From Streptantibioticus rubrisoli (GTDB lineage Bacteria; Actinomycetota; Actinomycetes; Streptomycetales; Streptomycetaceae): a DNA stretch of 64,000 nucleotides. The translations under genes and the position numbers were made by a program. How positions within the stretch are numbered: the first letter of the stretch is position 1; each line of letters starts with the position of its first letter. The notes beneath the pieces are model-generated. The model was not told the DNA's origin and ran no database searches. It saw nothing but the letters and a program-made list of their open reading frames with translations. Positions 15,285 to 23,509 of this stretch are shown piece by piece. The stretch lies in the NCBI RefSeq assembly GCF_024436055.1, contig NZ_JANFNH010000001.1, positions 372,001-436,000 on the forward strand, written 5' to 3'.

Positions 15285-16328
15285 TCAGCCCGCTGTGCCC
15301 TGGCGGCCCGGTACATCGTGGTGGGCGGGCGACTCGACGGGCACCTCGTCGACCGCGGCCGGAGCCGACGCGCCGTACAGCGCCACCACCTCGGCCGCGG
15401 CGGCGGCGAGTTCCGCGCGGGCGGCGGGCGGCGAGATGACCTCGATGGCACCGCCGAGGCACAGCAGGGCGCGAACGGCGGTGAGGGAACGCAGCCCGAG
15501 GTCGACACGGGCCCAGCCGGGATCACCCTCGGCAGGCGTGGGCGGGGCGACGAGATTGGCGGCGAACAAGCGCTGCAGCAACTCCGTGCGATCCAGCCGG
15601 ACCCGGCAGCGCACGGTGACCTCGTCGGGCAGCTTCTCCACCCGGTCCCGCAACTGCGCCCACACACACGCCAGATCCTGCCGCGGGCGGCGACGCACCG
15701 GCTCGGCCGTGACGGTGGCGGCTTGCACGCGGTCGCTACGGAACAGGCGCGGCTCGCCGTCCCGATCGGCGACCAGATACCAAACGCCCGCCTTGCTGAC
15801 CAGCCCATAGGGATCGACGGTGTAACTGCGCGGCTCACGGGCGGAGCTGCTGCGGTAGGTCAGGCGAAGCCGCCGGTCGGTGAAGACGGCACGCTGCAGT
15901 TCGGCGAGGTCGGCATCGGCCTTGCCGCCGTGCATCCAGCGCACCGGATCGACCAGGACGCGCTGACTGGTGCGCTCGGCGTCATCGCGGTGCGGCGCGG
16001 GCAGCGCGGCCATCACCTTGCGCAACGCCGACCGTATCGCCTCGCCCAGGCCCAGTGCGTCGTGCGTGCCCTCGGCCGCGAGCACGAACAGCGCCCGCGC
16101 CTCGTCGTTGGTCAGCCCCGTGACGTCGGTACGAAAGCCGGGCAGCAGCCGGATGCCGCCGCCGCGCCCGCGCTCGGTCCACACCGGCACCCCCGCGGCG
16201 CACAGCGCGTCCACGTCGCGGTAGATGGTGCGTACCGAGACCTCAAGACGCTCGGCGAGTTCGGCGGCGGAGGCCCGGCCGCGGGTCTGCAGGAACAGCA
16301 GGATCGACAACAGTCGGTCGGCTTTCAC
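15285..16328 (-). CDS. YafY-type WYL-domain transcriptional regulator
   Basis: The 347-residue protein begins VKADRLLSILLFLQTRGRASAAELAERLEVSVRTIYRDVDAL, a DeoR-like helix-turn-helix, followed by ERGRGGGIRLLPGF. The WYL ligand domain is seen as SYTVDPYGLVSKAGVWYLVADRDGEPRLFRSDRV, and the C-terminal extension (WCX) follows. The GTG at 16328 fits the family start; no ribosome site is present, and the promoter TTGACA (16363-16358) with TATGCT (16342-16337) suggests a leaderless message. It is divergent from a DinB-like gene, which is probably its target. Confidence 0.9.
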   Translation of the reverse strand: MKADRLLSILLFLQTRGRASAAELAERLEVSVRTIYRDVDALCAAGVPVWTERGRGGGIRLLPGFRTDVTGLTNDEARALFVLAAEGTHDALGLGEAIRSALRKVMAALPAPHRDDAERTSQRVLVDPVRWMHGGKADADLAELQRAVFTDRRLRLTYRSSSAREPRSYTVDPYGLVSKAGVWYLVADRDGEPRLFRSDRVQAATVTAEPVRRRPRQDLACVWAQLRDRVEKLPDEVTVRCRVRLDRTELLQRLFAANLVAPPTPAEGDPGWARVDLGLRSLTAVRALLCLGGAIEVISPPAARAELAAAAAEVVALYGASAPAAVDEVPVESPAHHDVPGRQGTAG

Positions 16329-16336
16329 GGAAACCG

Positions 16337-16363
16337 AGCATAAAACCTGACGCCAGGTGTCAA
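16337..16363. promoter_or_regulatory. Promoter and palindromic operator of the WYL regulator
   Basis: On the minus strand TTGACA and TATGCT are 15 bp apart. Within this lies ACCTG-N4-CAGGT (16345-16358), overlapped by TGAC-N7-GTCA (16348-16362). The site sits between the divergent regulator and DinB-like genes and is a natural autoregulatory operator. Confidence 0.5.
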
Positions 16364-16419
16364 GTTTGGGCGGCATGCTGCGTGCCGTCGAAACCTCAAC
16401 GAACCGGCAAGGAGCCGCC

Positions 16420-16995
16420 ATGGACCCCCGTCCGCTCTTCCTTCGCTCGCTGGACCAACTGGAGAAAGTGGCCGCCACCATCCCACCGCAGGCACTGACG
16501 CGCCCCACTCCCTGTGCCGAGTTCGACCTGCGCGGGCTGCTCGGCCATCTCGTCGGCGCGGTGCACCGCATCGCCTACGTGGGCGAAGGCGGACGGGCGT
16601 TGGACGTCTATGCGCAAGTCGGCTTCGTAGCGGACGACGACTGGCCCGCGGCGGTGGCCCGGGCGCGAGCCCGTGCGGCTGCCGCGTGGGCTGACGACGC
16701 CGTGCTGGACCGCACGGCGGAGATGCCCTGGGGCACCGTGCCGGGCCGTGCGGCACTCAGCGTCTACGTGATGGAAGTGGCGGCACACACCTGGGACGTG
16801 ACACAGGCGCTCGACGCACCCGCCCAACTCGACCCGGCCATCGCCGAGTTCGCCCTGGACACCGCGCACCGCGCGCTGCCCGCTGACCGGCGAGGGCCCG
16901 AGGTCCCGTTCGGCCCCGTCCACCAGGCCCCGCCGGACGCGGACCACTACACCCGCCTCGCCGCCTGGCTCGGCCGCGAGGTGAGCACCCGCTAA
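16420..16995 (+). CDS. TIGR03086-type DinB/mycothiol-dependent enzyme-like protein
   Basis: The 191-residue protein matches the TIGR03086 group of the DinB/MDMPI superfamily. LTRPTPCAEFDLRGLLGHLVGAVHR carries the first conserved histidine region, and VYVMEVAAHTWDVTQAL carries the HxxD metal-binding pair. Relatives are mycothiol-dependent isomerases or transferases in actinobacteria, though the catalytic role of this subgroup is not established. AAGGAG precedes the ATG at 16420 by the right distance. It is divergent from the WYL regulator and likely controlled by it. Confidence 0.85.
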   Translation: MDPRPLFLRSLDQLEKVAATIPPQALTRPTPCAEFDLRGLLGHLVGAVHRIAYVGEGGRALDVYAQVGFVADDDWPAAVARARARAAAAWADDAVLDRTAEMPWGTVPGRAALSVYVMEVAAHTWDVTQALDAPAQLDPAIAEFALDTAHRALPADRRGPEVPFGPVHQAPPDADHYTRLAAWLGREVSTR

Positions 16996-17047
16996 CGAAA
17001 GCCGTCAAACGCCGTCAAACACGGAGACGGGTCGGTCGACTTCGACG

Positions 17048-17078
17048 ACGGGCCGGGCAGCGATGCTGCCCGGCCCGT
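17048..17078. terminator. Strong hairpin terminator
   Basis: A perfect 14 bp stem (ACGGGCCGGGCAGC and its complement) closes a three-base loop (17062-17064). It lies between the convergent DinB-like and lectin genes and could serve both. Confidence 0.8.
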
Positions 17079-17157
17079 CTGTTGGTCGCGGCCGCCGATC
17101 TGGCGGTCGACGGGCCGGGGTATTACAGCGCGAGGTTGAGCGCAACGTTGCGGGGAT

Positions 17158-17775
17158 TCAGTGGAGCGTCCAGTTCTGGTTCGTCCAGCCGTTGCAGGCC
17201 CAGAGTTGGACCTTGGCGCCGTTGGCGGGGATGGTGTTGGTGTCGCCGTCCAGGCACTCGCCCCGGTCGTTGTTGGTCAGCGTGCTGCCGTGCCAGGCCC
17301 AGGTTTGATTGGTCCAGCCGTTGCAGGCCCAGAGTTGGACCTTGGCTCCGTTGGCGGGGATGGTGTTGGTGTCGCCGTCCAGGCACTCGCTGCCGTCGGC
17401 GTTCTGGATGGTGTAGTTCCCGGCTGGTTGTCCGGCGGCGGGTGCCCAGATCCAGGTTTGGTTGGTCCAGCCGTTGCAGGCCCAGAGTTGGACCTTGGCT
17501 CCGTTGGCGGGGATGGTGTTGGTGTCGCCGTCCAGGCACTCGCCCCGGTCGTTGTTGGTCATGGTGAGCCGGTAGACCTGGTTCGGGACCGCCTTGCCCT
17601 TGAGGTTGCTCTGGACGGTCGGGATCTGCGCCATCGATGTCACGTCGACGACGCGCGGTCTGGACTTCGCGGTGCCGGTACTGGCGTGTGTCGTACCGGC
17701 GTGAGCGGTACCGGCGGTCACCAGGGCGGTCGCGGTCGCGGCCGCCAGGACAGCGAGCGCCACTCGATCGCGCAT
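17158..17775 (-). CDS. Secreted ricin-type (RICIN) lectin protein
   Basis: The precursor of about 205 residues has a Sec signal peptide (basic MRDR, hydrophobic core, AHA cleavage region), a linker, and a beta-trefoil made of three units each ending in GW-x-NQ-x-W, the QxW signature of R-type lectins. Each unit carries GECLDGDTNTIPANGAKVQLW or the SECLDGD variant. The three units are almost identical in DNA as well as protein. No catalytic domain is attached, so it is probably a stand-alone extracellular carbohydrate binder. ATG at 17775 is chosen over 17778 for its spacing to GGGGGA. Confidence 0.85.
   Translation of the reverse strand: MRDRVALAVLAAATATALVTAGTAHAGTTHASTGTAKSRPRVVDVTSMAQIPTVQSNLKGKAVPNQVYRLTMTNNDRGECLDGDTNTIPANGAKVQLWACNGWTNQTWIWAPAAGQPAGNYTIQNADGSECLDGDTNTIPANGAKVQLWACNGWTNQTWAWHGSTLTNNDRGECLDGDTNTIPANGAKVQLWACNGWTNQNWTLH
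17185..17542. repeat. Three near-identical 76-bp repeats within the lectin gene
   Basis: Copies lie at 17185-17260, 17314-17389 and 17467-17542. Copy 2 differs from copy 1 at a single base that I can see. Copies 1 and 3 stay identical for another 19 bp (to 17279 and 17561). They encode the sugar-binding core of each lectin unit. Confidence 0.9.
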
Positions 17776-18232
17776 CATGTTTTCCCCCAAGCCCCGGGCG
17801 GACCCGGGATCGTGGCCCGCCGCCTTGTGCGGCGGAGCGGGAGCAGGCTAGAGCACACCCGTGCAGAGTGGCATAGACACGATAAACTGGGAGGTAGTGT
17901 TCCGGCCGCACCGCGAACAGCACCCCGCAGGGCGTGTCGCGAGTTCCGAGAGCCTGGACGGCCGCCGCGATCGCACGGTCGAATGCTAATGAACAGCGCA
18001 AACCGGACGTTCTCTGAAAATACACTCGGCAATCCGGGCAAACCTTGCGCGGCGTGGGATCACTGCATGGAGTTAATGTCAACGACTTCCCAGGGTCGAC
18101 TGGGCGGACCGGCCGTTACCGTTGTCCGGGATCTGAACGGATTATCTGGATGTGTCTCCATCCTCTTGCTTCTTGGCTCCTTTCCGGTCACGCGCCACGC
18201 CAGCCACCGCCCAGACGAGGAGAGCTCGCCTC
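17776..18232 (+). promoter_or_regulatory. Upstream region of the 2-MIB operon
   Basis: This 457 bp interval contains no convincing gene. It includes the inverted repeat CCCAG-N6-CTGGG at 18089-18104, set in a 20 bp string that recurs with two mismatches upstream of the lpd gene (21521-21540). It probably carries the lectin and 2-MIB promoters, but I cannot fix their -10 and -35 boxes. Confidence 0.4.
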
Positions 18233-18325
18233 ATGACGGTTGACATCAGCCCGCAAGCACGGCCGGAGCCGACCCAGCAGTCCCCGCGTCCCCACGTCAG
18301 AGCAATCGCGGTGGCGGGAGCGTGA
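18233..18325 (+). pseudogene. Truncated stub of the family 2B encapsulin (cyclic-nucleotide-binding) gene
   Basis: A 30-codon frame with an excellent ribosome site (GAGGAGAG, eight bases before the ATG) encodes MTVDISPQARPEPTQQSPRP followed by HVRAIAVAGA and a stop. It sits where the cnb/EshA-type encapsulin gene normally begins in Streptomyces 2-MIB operons, and the residues resemble the N-terminal tail of those shell proteins as I remember them. The remaining ~440 codons are absent: 126 bp later the terpene synthase starts. It may be a deletion remnant that keeps only the translation start, or a short leader peptide. The assignment is inference. Confidence 0.45.
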
Positions 18326-18451
18326 GTTCACCTCTGGCGAGCTACTAGAGGACCCGCGCCCATCCCGGCGGCTACGGCAGTTCGGAGCTCCCGGGCCGGT
18401 CGAGTATGCCCGTGATCCGGGACAGTCACCCATCCCATCAAGGAGCCATGG

Positions 18452-19585
18452 ATGCCCGATCCTGAGATTTCCCCTCCACAGTCGAGCCCATCCGCACCCG
18501 TGGAACGGATCCTGCGAGGCCCCAGCGGCCTGGGCACGACGAGCCTGTATCTGACACGGCGCGAGGAGCCCCCGACGCCACCGGAGCCGTCGACGGCTCC
18601 AGTGGAAGGCAACGCGATCCCCGGCCTCTACCACCACCCGGTGCCGGAGCCCGACCCGGTGCGGGTGGAAGAAGTCAGCCGCAGGATCAAGGCCTGGGCG
18701 TTGGACGAGGTCGACTTGTACCCACAGGAGTGGGAGGAGCAGTTCGACGGCTTCTCCGTGGGCCGCTACATGGTCGCCTGTCATCCGGACGCTCCCACCG
18801 TCGACCACCTGATGCTCGCCGCGCGTCTGATGGTCGCCGAGAACGCCGTGGACGACTGCTACTGCGAGGACCACGGGGGCTCGCCCATCGGCCTCGGCGG
18901 CCGCCTTCTGCTGGCACACACCGCCATCGACCCCCTGCACACGACGAAGGAGTACCAGCAGCAGTGGGCGGAGTCGCTCCATTCGGATGCGCCGCGACGT
19001 GCCTACCGGTCCGCCATGGAGTACTTCGTCCAAAGCGCCAGCCCTTCCCAGGCCGACCGGTTCCGGCACGACATGGCCCGTCTGCACATGGGGTACCTCG
19101 CCGAAGCGGCCTGGGCCCAGAGCGGGCATGTCCCCGAGGTGTGGGCGTATTTGGCGATGCGTCAGTTCAACAACTTCCGTCCCTGTCCCACCATCACCGA
19201 CACCGTCGGCGGCTACGAACTGCCAGCCGATCTACACGCTCAGCCCGCTATGCAGCGGGTCATCGCGCTCGGCGGGAACGCCACCACCATCGTGAACGAC
19301 CTGTACTCGTACACCAAGGAACTCGCCAGCCCCGGCCGCCATCTGAACCTCCCCGTGGTGATCGCCGAACGTGAAGGCATCGGCGAACGCGACGCCTATC
19401 TGAAGGCGATCGAGGTGCACAACGACCTCATGCACGACTTCGAGGCCGAAGCCGCAGCCCTGGCCGCCGCCTGCCCCCTGCCGAACGTGCAGCGCTTCCT
19501 GCGGGGCGTGGCCGTGTGGGTCGACGGCAACCACTACTGGCACCAGACCAACACCTATCGCTACAGCCTGCCCGATTTCTGGTAA
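18452..19585 (+). CDS. 2-methylisoborneol synthase (class I terpene cyclase)
   Basis: The 377-residue product has the aspartate-rich motif DDCYCED (Asp134-Asp140) characteristic of 2-MIB synthases, and the NSE triad NDLYSYTKE (from Asn282). The N-terminal ~75 residues are Pro-rich and contain GPSGLGTTSLYL and GNAIPGLYHHPVPEPDP, a flexible extension proposed in relatives to target the enzyme into an encapsulin shell. It cyclises 2-methylgeranyl diphosphate to the earthy odorant 2-methylisoborneol. AGGAG sits six bases before the ATG. The methyltransferase making its substrate follows five bases later. Confidence 0.95.
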   Translation: MPDPEISPPQSSPSAPVERILRGPSGLGTTSLYLTRREEPPTPPEPSTAPVEGNAIPGLYHHPVPEPDPVRVEEVSRRIKAWALDEVDLYPQEWEEQFDGFSVGRYMVACHPDAPTVDHLMLAARLMVAENAVDDCYCEDHGGSPIGLGGRLLLAHTAIDPLHTTKEYQQQWAESLHSDAPRRAYRSAMEYFVQSASPSQADRFRHDMARLHMGYLAEAAWAQSGHVPEVWAYLAMRQFNNFRPCPTITDTVGGYELPADLHAQPAMQRVIALGGNATTIVNDLYSYTKELASPGRHLNLPVVIAEREGIGERDAYLKAIEVHNDLMHDFEAEAAALAAACPLPNVQRFLRGVAVWVDGNHYWHQTNTYRYSLPDFW

Positions 19586-19590
19586 GAGGA

Positions 19591-20499
19591 ATGGACGTAT
19601 CTGTGACCAGCACCGAGTTCAGCACCACGGTCGCCACTTCCACCGCCAACTCCGCGTTCATCCCCGCCCCCGCGACCGCCTACCAGGAGGACATCGCCCG
19701 CTACTGGGACCACGAGGCCAGGCCGGTGAACCTGCGTCTGGGTGATGTCGACGGCCTCTACCACCACCACTACGGCATCGGCGACATCGACCACGCCGCC
19801 CTCGGCGGTGCCGAAGGCGGCACCTACGAGAAGAAGTTGATCGCCGAACTCCACCGCCTGGAGTCGGCGCAGGCCGAACTCCTGCTGGACCACCTCGGCC
19901 CCGTCGAGCGCGGCGACACGCTGGTGGACGCCGGCTGCGGCCGCGGAGGCTCCATGGTCATGGCGCACCAGCGCTTCGGGTGCAGGGTCGAGGGCGTCAC
20001 CCTGTCGGCCAAGCAGGCGGACTTCGCCAACCAGCGTGCCCGTGAACTCGGCATCGAGGACCACGTCCGCGCCCGCGTCTGCAACATGCTCGACATGCCG
20101 TTCGCGGCCGGGCAGGCCGCGGCCTCGTGGAACAACGAGTCGAGCATGTACGTCGACCTGCACGATCTGTTCGCCGAGCACTCCCGCATCCTGGCGACCG
20201 GCGGCCGCTATGTGACCATCACCGGCTGCTGGAATCCGCGTTACGGCCAACCCTCGAAGTGGGTCTCCCAGATCAACGCGCACTTCGAGTGCAACATCCA
20301 CTCCCGCCGGGAGTACCTGCGCGCCATGGCCGACAACCGGCTCGTACCGCAGGCCGTCATCGACCTGACCCAAGCGACCCTGCCCTACTGGGAGTTGCGG
20401 GCCACGTCCTCTCTGGTGACGGGCATTGAGGAAGCGTTCATCAGTTCTTACAAGGACGGTTCGTTCCAGTACCTGCTGATCGCGGCCGACCGCATCTGA
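19591..20499 (+). CDS. Geranyl diphosphate 2-C-methyltransferase
   Basis: About 302 residues, a class I SAM methyltransferase. YQEDIARYWDHEARPVNLRLGDVDGLYHHHYGIGD is the characteristic N-terminal signature of GPP methyltransferases. SAM motif I is LVDAGCGRGGSMVM, and the C terminus ends GSFQYLLIAADRI. It methylates C2 of geranyl diphosphate to supply 2-methyl-GPP to the adjacent cyclase. The ATG at 19591 is close to AGAGGA; a GTG at 19603 is a possible alternative start. It is in an operon with the synthase. Confidence 0.95.
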   Translation: MDVSVTSTEFSTTVATSTANSAFIPAPATAYQEDIARYWDHEARPVNLRLGDVDGLYHHHYGIGDIDHAALGGAEGGTYEKKLIAELHRLESAQAELLLDHLGPVERGDTLVDAGCGRGGSMVMAHQRFGCRVEGVTLSAKQADFANQRARELGIEDHVRARVCNMLDMPFAAGQAAASWNNESSMYVDLHDLFAEHSRILATGGRYVTITGCWNPRYGQPSKWVSQINAHFECNIHSRREYLRAMADNRLVPQAVIDLTQATLPYWELRATSSLVTGIEEAFISSYKDGSFQYLLIAADRI

Positions 20500-20566
20500 G
20501 TGCACTTGGTTCGTGACACCGGACGCGCCAACGCGCGTGCCCGGTCCAAGCGATGGAGTCCGCCCC

Positions 20567-21325
20567 ATGAGCTGGTCCGATGCCGTGATCTTCGTCGCCG
20601 CTATGGCTGTCATAGCCTTCGGACTATGGCTTGTGCAGCGCTTCGTTCCCTACGCGCGCCGAGAAGAGCACAACGATGTCGCCGGGTTCATCTTCGCCGG
20701 AGTCGGCGTGCTGTACGCCGTCCTGCTCGCCTTTGTGGTCGTCGGTGTCTGGGAGAACGTCGAGACAGCACGTAAGACCACCTTCCAGGAGGCTGATGCC
20801 CTCGCCGGGGTGTACTGGATCTCCCGAGCCATGCCGCTGCCACTCGGCTCCCAGATCGAACACGAAACCCTGGAGTACGCCCACGCCGTCCGGGACACCG
20901 AGTGGCCCCTCATGGCCAAGCACGAGAGCAGTCCGCAGGCCACACAACTCGTCTACGACATCCGCAACTCCGTGCTGTCCTTCCAACCCACCACCCCACA
21001 GCGGCAGGTCATGTACGACCATGCGGTCACCCACGTCGAAGACCTGGCCTCCGCCCGCCGTCAGCGCCTCAACCAGGTGGAGGACTCCGTCCCGCGCATC
21101 CTGTGGATCGCCCTGATCACGGGCGCGGTACTGACCGTGGGATTCACCTTTCTCTTCGGCTTGTCCAACACTCCCGCCCACACCCTGATGGTGTTGACCC
21201 TGTCGGCCCTGGTGGTGATCTCGCTCATCCTGATCAAAGAGATGGACTACCCGTTCGACGGCGTGACCAGGGTCGATCCCACGGCCATCGAGGTCTTCCT
21301 GCAGCGGCTGCCGCCGCCCCGATGA
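20567..21325 (+). CDS. DUF4239 (bestrophin-like) membrane protein
   Basis: The 252-residue protein has two hydrophobic segments near the N terminus (residues ~5-22 and ~38-62), a soluble middle of ~110 residues and two near the C terminus (~185-205 and ~212-230). Sequence hallmarks of DUF4239 are EEHNDVAGFIFAGVGVLYAVLLAFVVVGVWE and the tail LILIKEMDYPFDGVTRVDPTAIEVF. Some literature calls this a bestrophin-like domain, but transport activity is not shown. GGAG is eight bases before the ATG. A strong intrinsic terminator follows. Confidence 0.85.
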   Translation: MSWSDAVIFVAAMAVIAFGLWLVQRFVPYARREEHNDVAGFIFAGVGVLYAVLLAFVVVGVWENVETARKTTFQEADALAGVYWISRAMPLPLGSQIEHETLEYAHAVRDTEWPLMAKHESSPQATQLVYDIRNSVLSFQPTTPQRQVMYDHAVTHVEDLASARRQRLNQVEDSVPRILWIALITGAVLTVGFTFLFGLSNTPAHTLMVLTLSALVVISLILIKEMDYPFDGVTRVDPTAIEVFLQRLPPPR

Positions 21326-21346
21326 CACGATGCCAGTCAGGCCTGG

Positions 21347-21375
21347 AGCCCCGCGCCGTCGAGCGCGGGGCTTTT
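21347..21375 (+). terminator. Rho-independent terminator
   Basis: Perfect 10 bp stem AGCCCCGCGC/GCGCGGGGCT with a six-base loop, followed by TTTT, 20 bp after the DUF4239 stop. Confidence 0.9.
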
Positions 21376-21566
21376 CACATGTGGTGGGAAGCGTCTCCTC
21401 CCGCGGCGGCTCACCCCCGGCGGTGACCGGTGTGGATTTTCCTTACAGGGGAGTCGGGCCCAGGGAGTGGCAGACGGATGGGAGACAATGGCGAAGAACG
21501 GGCAGGTGACCAGAGCTGACCAGGGCCGACTGGGCGGCCCCTACCTGGTGGTGTCCCTTGGGGACG

Positions 21567-21585
21567 CCGCCTTTCGGAAAGGCGG
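21567..21585 (+). promoter_or_regulatory. Hairpin sequestering the lpd ribosome-binding site
   Basis: CCGCCTTT (21567-21574), loop CGG, AAAGGCGG (21578-21585): an 8 bp perfect stem whose right arm is the Shine-Dalgarno sequence, ending five bases before the GTG. A smaller GTCCC-TTG-GGGAC hairpin (21553-21565) precedes it. Confidence 0.55.
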
Positions 21586-21590
21586 ATCAA

Positions 21591-23000
21591 GTGGAGCACA
21601 GCAGCGGACACTTCGACGTCGTCGTACTGGGCGCGGGGCCCGGCGGATACACCGCGGCGGTCCGCTGCGCCCAGCTCGGGCTCAGCGTGGCCGTGGTGGA
21701 GGCCCGTTACTGGGGCGGGGTCTGCCTCAACGTCGGGTGCATCCCCTCGAAGGCGCTGCTGCGCAATGCCGAGTTGGCCCACATCTTCACGCAGGAGGCC
21801 AAGACCTTCGGTATCCGGGTGGACGGCAAGGTCAGCTTCGACTACGGCGAGGCCTACGCCCGCAGCCGTCGGGTGGCGGACGGGCGGGTCAAGGGCGTCC
21901 ACTACCTGATGAAGAAGAACGACATCACCGAGTACACCGGTACCGGTACGTTCACCGACGCCAACACCATGAGCGTCAGCACCACGGACGGCGCCACCCA
22001 CACCGTCAGCTTCGACCACTGCATCATCGCCTCCGGCGCGACCACCAAGCTGCTGCCCGGCACCTCGCTGAGCGCGCGCGTGGTGACCTACGAGGAGCAG
22101 ATCCTCAGCTCGGAGCTGCCCCGCAGCATCGTCATCGCGGGCGCGGGGGCCATCGGCGTGGAGTTCGCCTACGTACTGCACAACTACGGGGTGGAGGTGA
22201 CACTGGTCGAGTTCCTGGACCGGGTGGTGCCGCTGGAGGACGAGGAGGTGTCGGCCGAACTCTCCCGTCGATACCGGAAGTTGGGCATCAACGTGCTCAC
22301 CTCCACCCGGGTCGAGTCGATCGACGACTCGGGGGAGCGGGTGCGGGTGCACGTCTCCACCGGCGGCCAGCGCCAGGTACTGGAGACCGACAAGGTGCTC
22401 CAGGCGATCGGGTTCCAGCCACGGGTGGCCGGGTACGGCCTGGAGAACACCGGCGTGCGGCTGACCGATCGCGGCGCCATCGACGTGGACGGCCGCTGCC
22501 GCACCAACGTGCCGCACATCTTCGCCATCGGCGATGTCACCGCCAAGCTGATGCTGGCGCACGCCGCGGAGGCGATGGGCATCGTGGCCGCCGAGACCAT
22601 CGCGGACGTGGAGACGATGGAACTCGACTACGTGATGATCCCGCGCGCCACCTACTGCCAGCCGCAGGTCGCCAGCTTCGGCTGGACCGAGGCGCAGGCC
22701 CGTGAGCGCGGCTTCGACGTCAAGGTGCAGAAGTTCCCCTTCACCGCGAACGGCAAGGCCCACGGTCTGGGGGACGCGAACGGATTCGTCAAGATCCTCA
22801 GCGACGCCCGCTACGGCGAACTGCTCGGCGCCCATCTGATCGGCCCCGAAGTCACCGAGCTGCTGCCGGAGTTGACCCTGGCCCAGCAGTGGGACCTGAC
22901 CGTGCACGAGGTGGCCCGCAACGTCCATGCCCACCCGACCCTGGGCGAGGCCGTCAAGGAAGCGGTGCACGGGCTGGCCGGTCACATGATCAACATGTAG
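21591..23000 (+). CDS. lpd: Dihydrolipoyl dehydrogenase
   Basis: A 469-residue flavoprotein disulfide reductase. The FAD motif is [21 protein letters not shown], and the redox disulfide is Cys45-Cys50 in [13 protein letters not shown]. The NAD motif is [17 protein letters not shown], the second FAD contact is [18 protein letters not shown], and the C-terminal base is in [15 protein letters not shown]. It reoxidises dihydrolipoamide in 2-oxoacid dehydrogenase or glycine cleavage complexes. No E1/E2 or GCS genes lie nearby, so this is a stand-alone copy. The GTG at 21591 follows AAAGGCGG; the ribosome site is inside a hairpin. Confidence 0.93.
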   Translation: MEHSSGHFDVVVLGAGPGGYTAAVRCAQLGLSVAVVEARYWGGVCLNVGCIPSKALLRNAELAHIFTQEAKTFGIRVDGKVSFDYGEAYARSRRVADGRVKGVHYLMKKNDITEYTGTGTFTDANTMSVSTTDGATHTVSFDHCIIASGATTKLLPGTSLSARVVTYEEQILSSELPRSIVIAGAGAIGVEFAYVLHNYGVEVTLVEFLDRVVPLEDEEVSAELSRRYRKLGINVLTSTRVESIDDSGERVRVHVSTGGQRQVLETDKVLQAIGFQPRVAGYGLENTGVRLTDRGAIDVDGRCRTNVPHIFAIGDVTAKLMLAHAAEAMGIVAAETIADVETMELDYVMIPRATYCQPQVASFGWTEAQARERGFDVKVQKFPFTANGKAHGLGDANGFVKILSDARYGELLGAHLIGPEVTELLPELTLAQQWDLTVHEVARNVHAHPTLGEAVKEAVHGLAGHMINM

Positions 23001-23018
23001 CGGACGCCGGGAGCCCGA

Positions 23019-23312
23019 TCACTGCCACAGCCGAGCCGGGGCGGGTTCGGTCTCCCGCGGCTCCATGTCCTCGTTCTCCTCTATCTCCTGCGCCGCCTCG
23101 CGCAACAGCTTGCGGGACAGGTCGGCGAGCGCCCGGCCCGCCGCCAGCTCGTCGCCGATCTCGTGGACCTGCGGGTCGCGCGGGTTCTTGCGGGCTTCCC
23201 CGTCGCCGGTGAACTGGGCGGTCGTGGTGTCCAGCGTCGCCCTGGCCTTGGTGATGTCGCCCTCTTCGACGACGTACACGTGTGTGTTCCACTCCGTCTC
23301 GTGGCGTGTCAT
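23019..23312 (-). CDS. DUF1876-family protein
   Basis: A 97-residue soluble protein matching DUF1876 of actinobacteria: EWNTHVYVVEEGDITKARATLDT with alternating strands, then ARKNPRDPQVHEIGDELAAGRALADLSRKLL, the conserved NP-D-VPEIGDELAAARAL region of that family. The acidic C-terminal tail ends ARLWQ. The fold resembles a dsRNA-binding-like sandwich, but the function is not known; relatives are often stress-inducible. It is convergent with lpd. Confidence 0.88.
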   Translation of the reverse strand: MTRHETEWNTHVYVVEEGDITKARATLDTTTAQFTGDGEARKNPRDPQVHEIGDELAAGRALADLSRKLLREAAQEIEENEDMEPRETEPAPARLWQ

Positions 23313-23509
23313 GCCTCCCGCCTCCTGGTCCGCGTCGTGGTATCGCTGGTGTTAAGAGGACCCATAGGGCCCGTCGATACCGATCATTCCCCTCGGCGCG
23401 GCCGTGCGGAAGTGGATGCTTCGGGCCAACTGCGCGATGCTCGCATAGGGTGTGAAAGCGGTCGCTGCGGGTAGCCAACCGGTATCGCCTGGGAACGAGG
23501 GGCGCGGTG

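Noticed and set aside
17185-17542. Repeats considered as a CRISPR array
   Set aside because: Only three long units with unequal spacing, in frame and encoding QxW lectin modules, so they are coding repeats.
17161-18243. 360-codon plus-strand frame over the lectin gene and the 2-MIB upstream region
   Set aside because: It reads through the reverse complement of the ricin repeats and then non-coding DNA; no ribosome site or domain.
18240-18554. 104-codon frame just before 2-MIB synthase
   Set aside because: It overlaps the synthase start in another frame, has no ribosome site, and no similarity to the missing shell protein.
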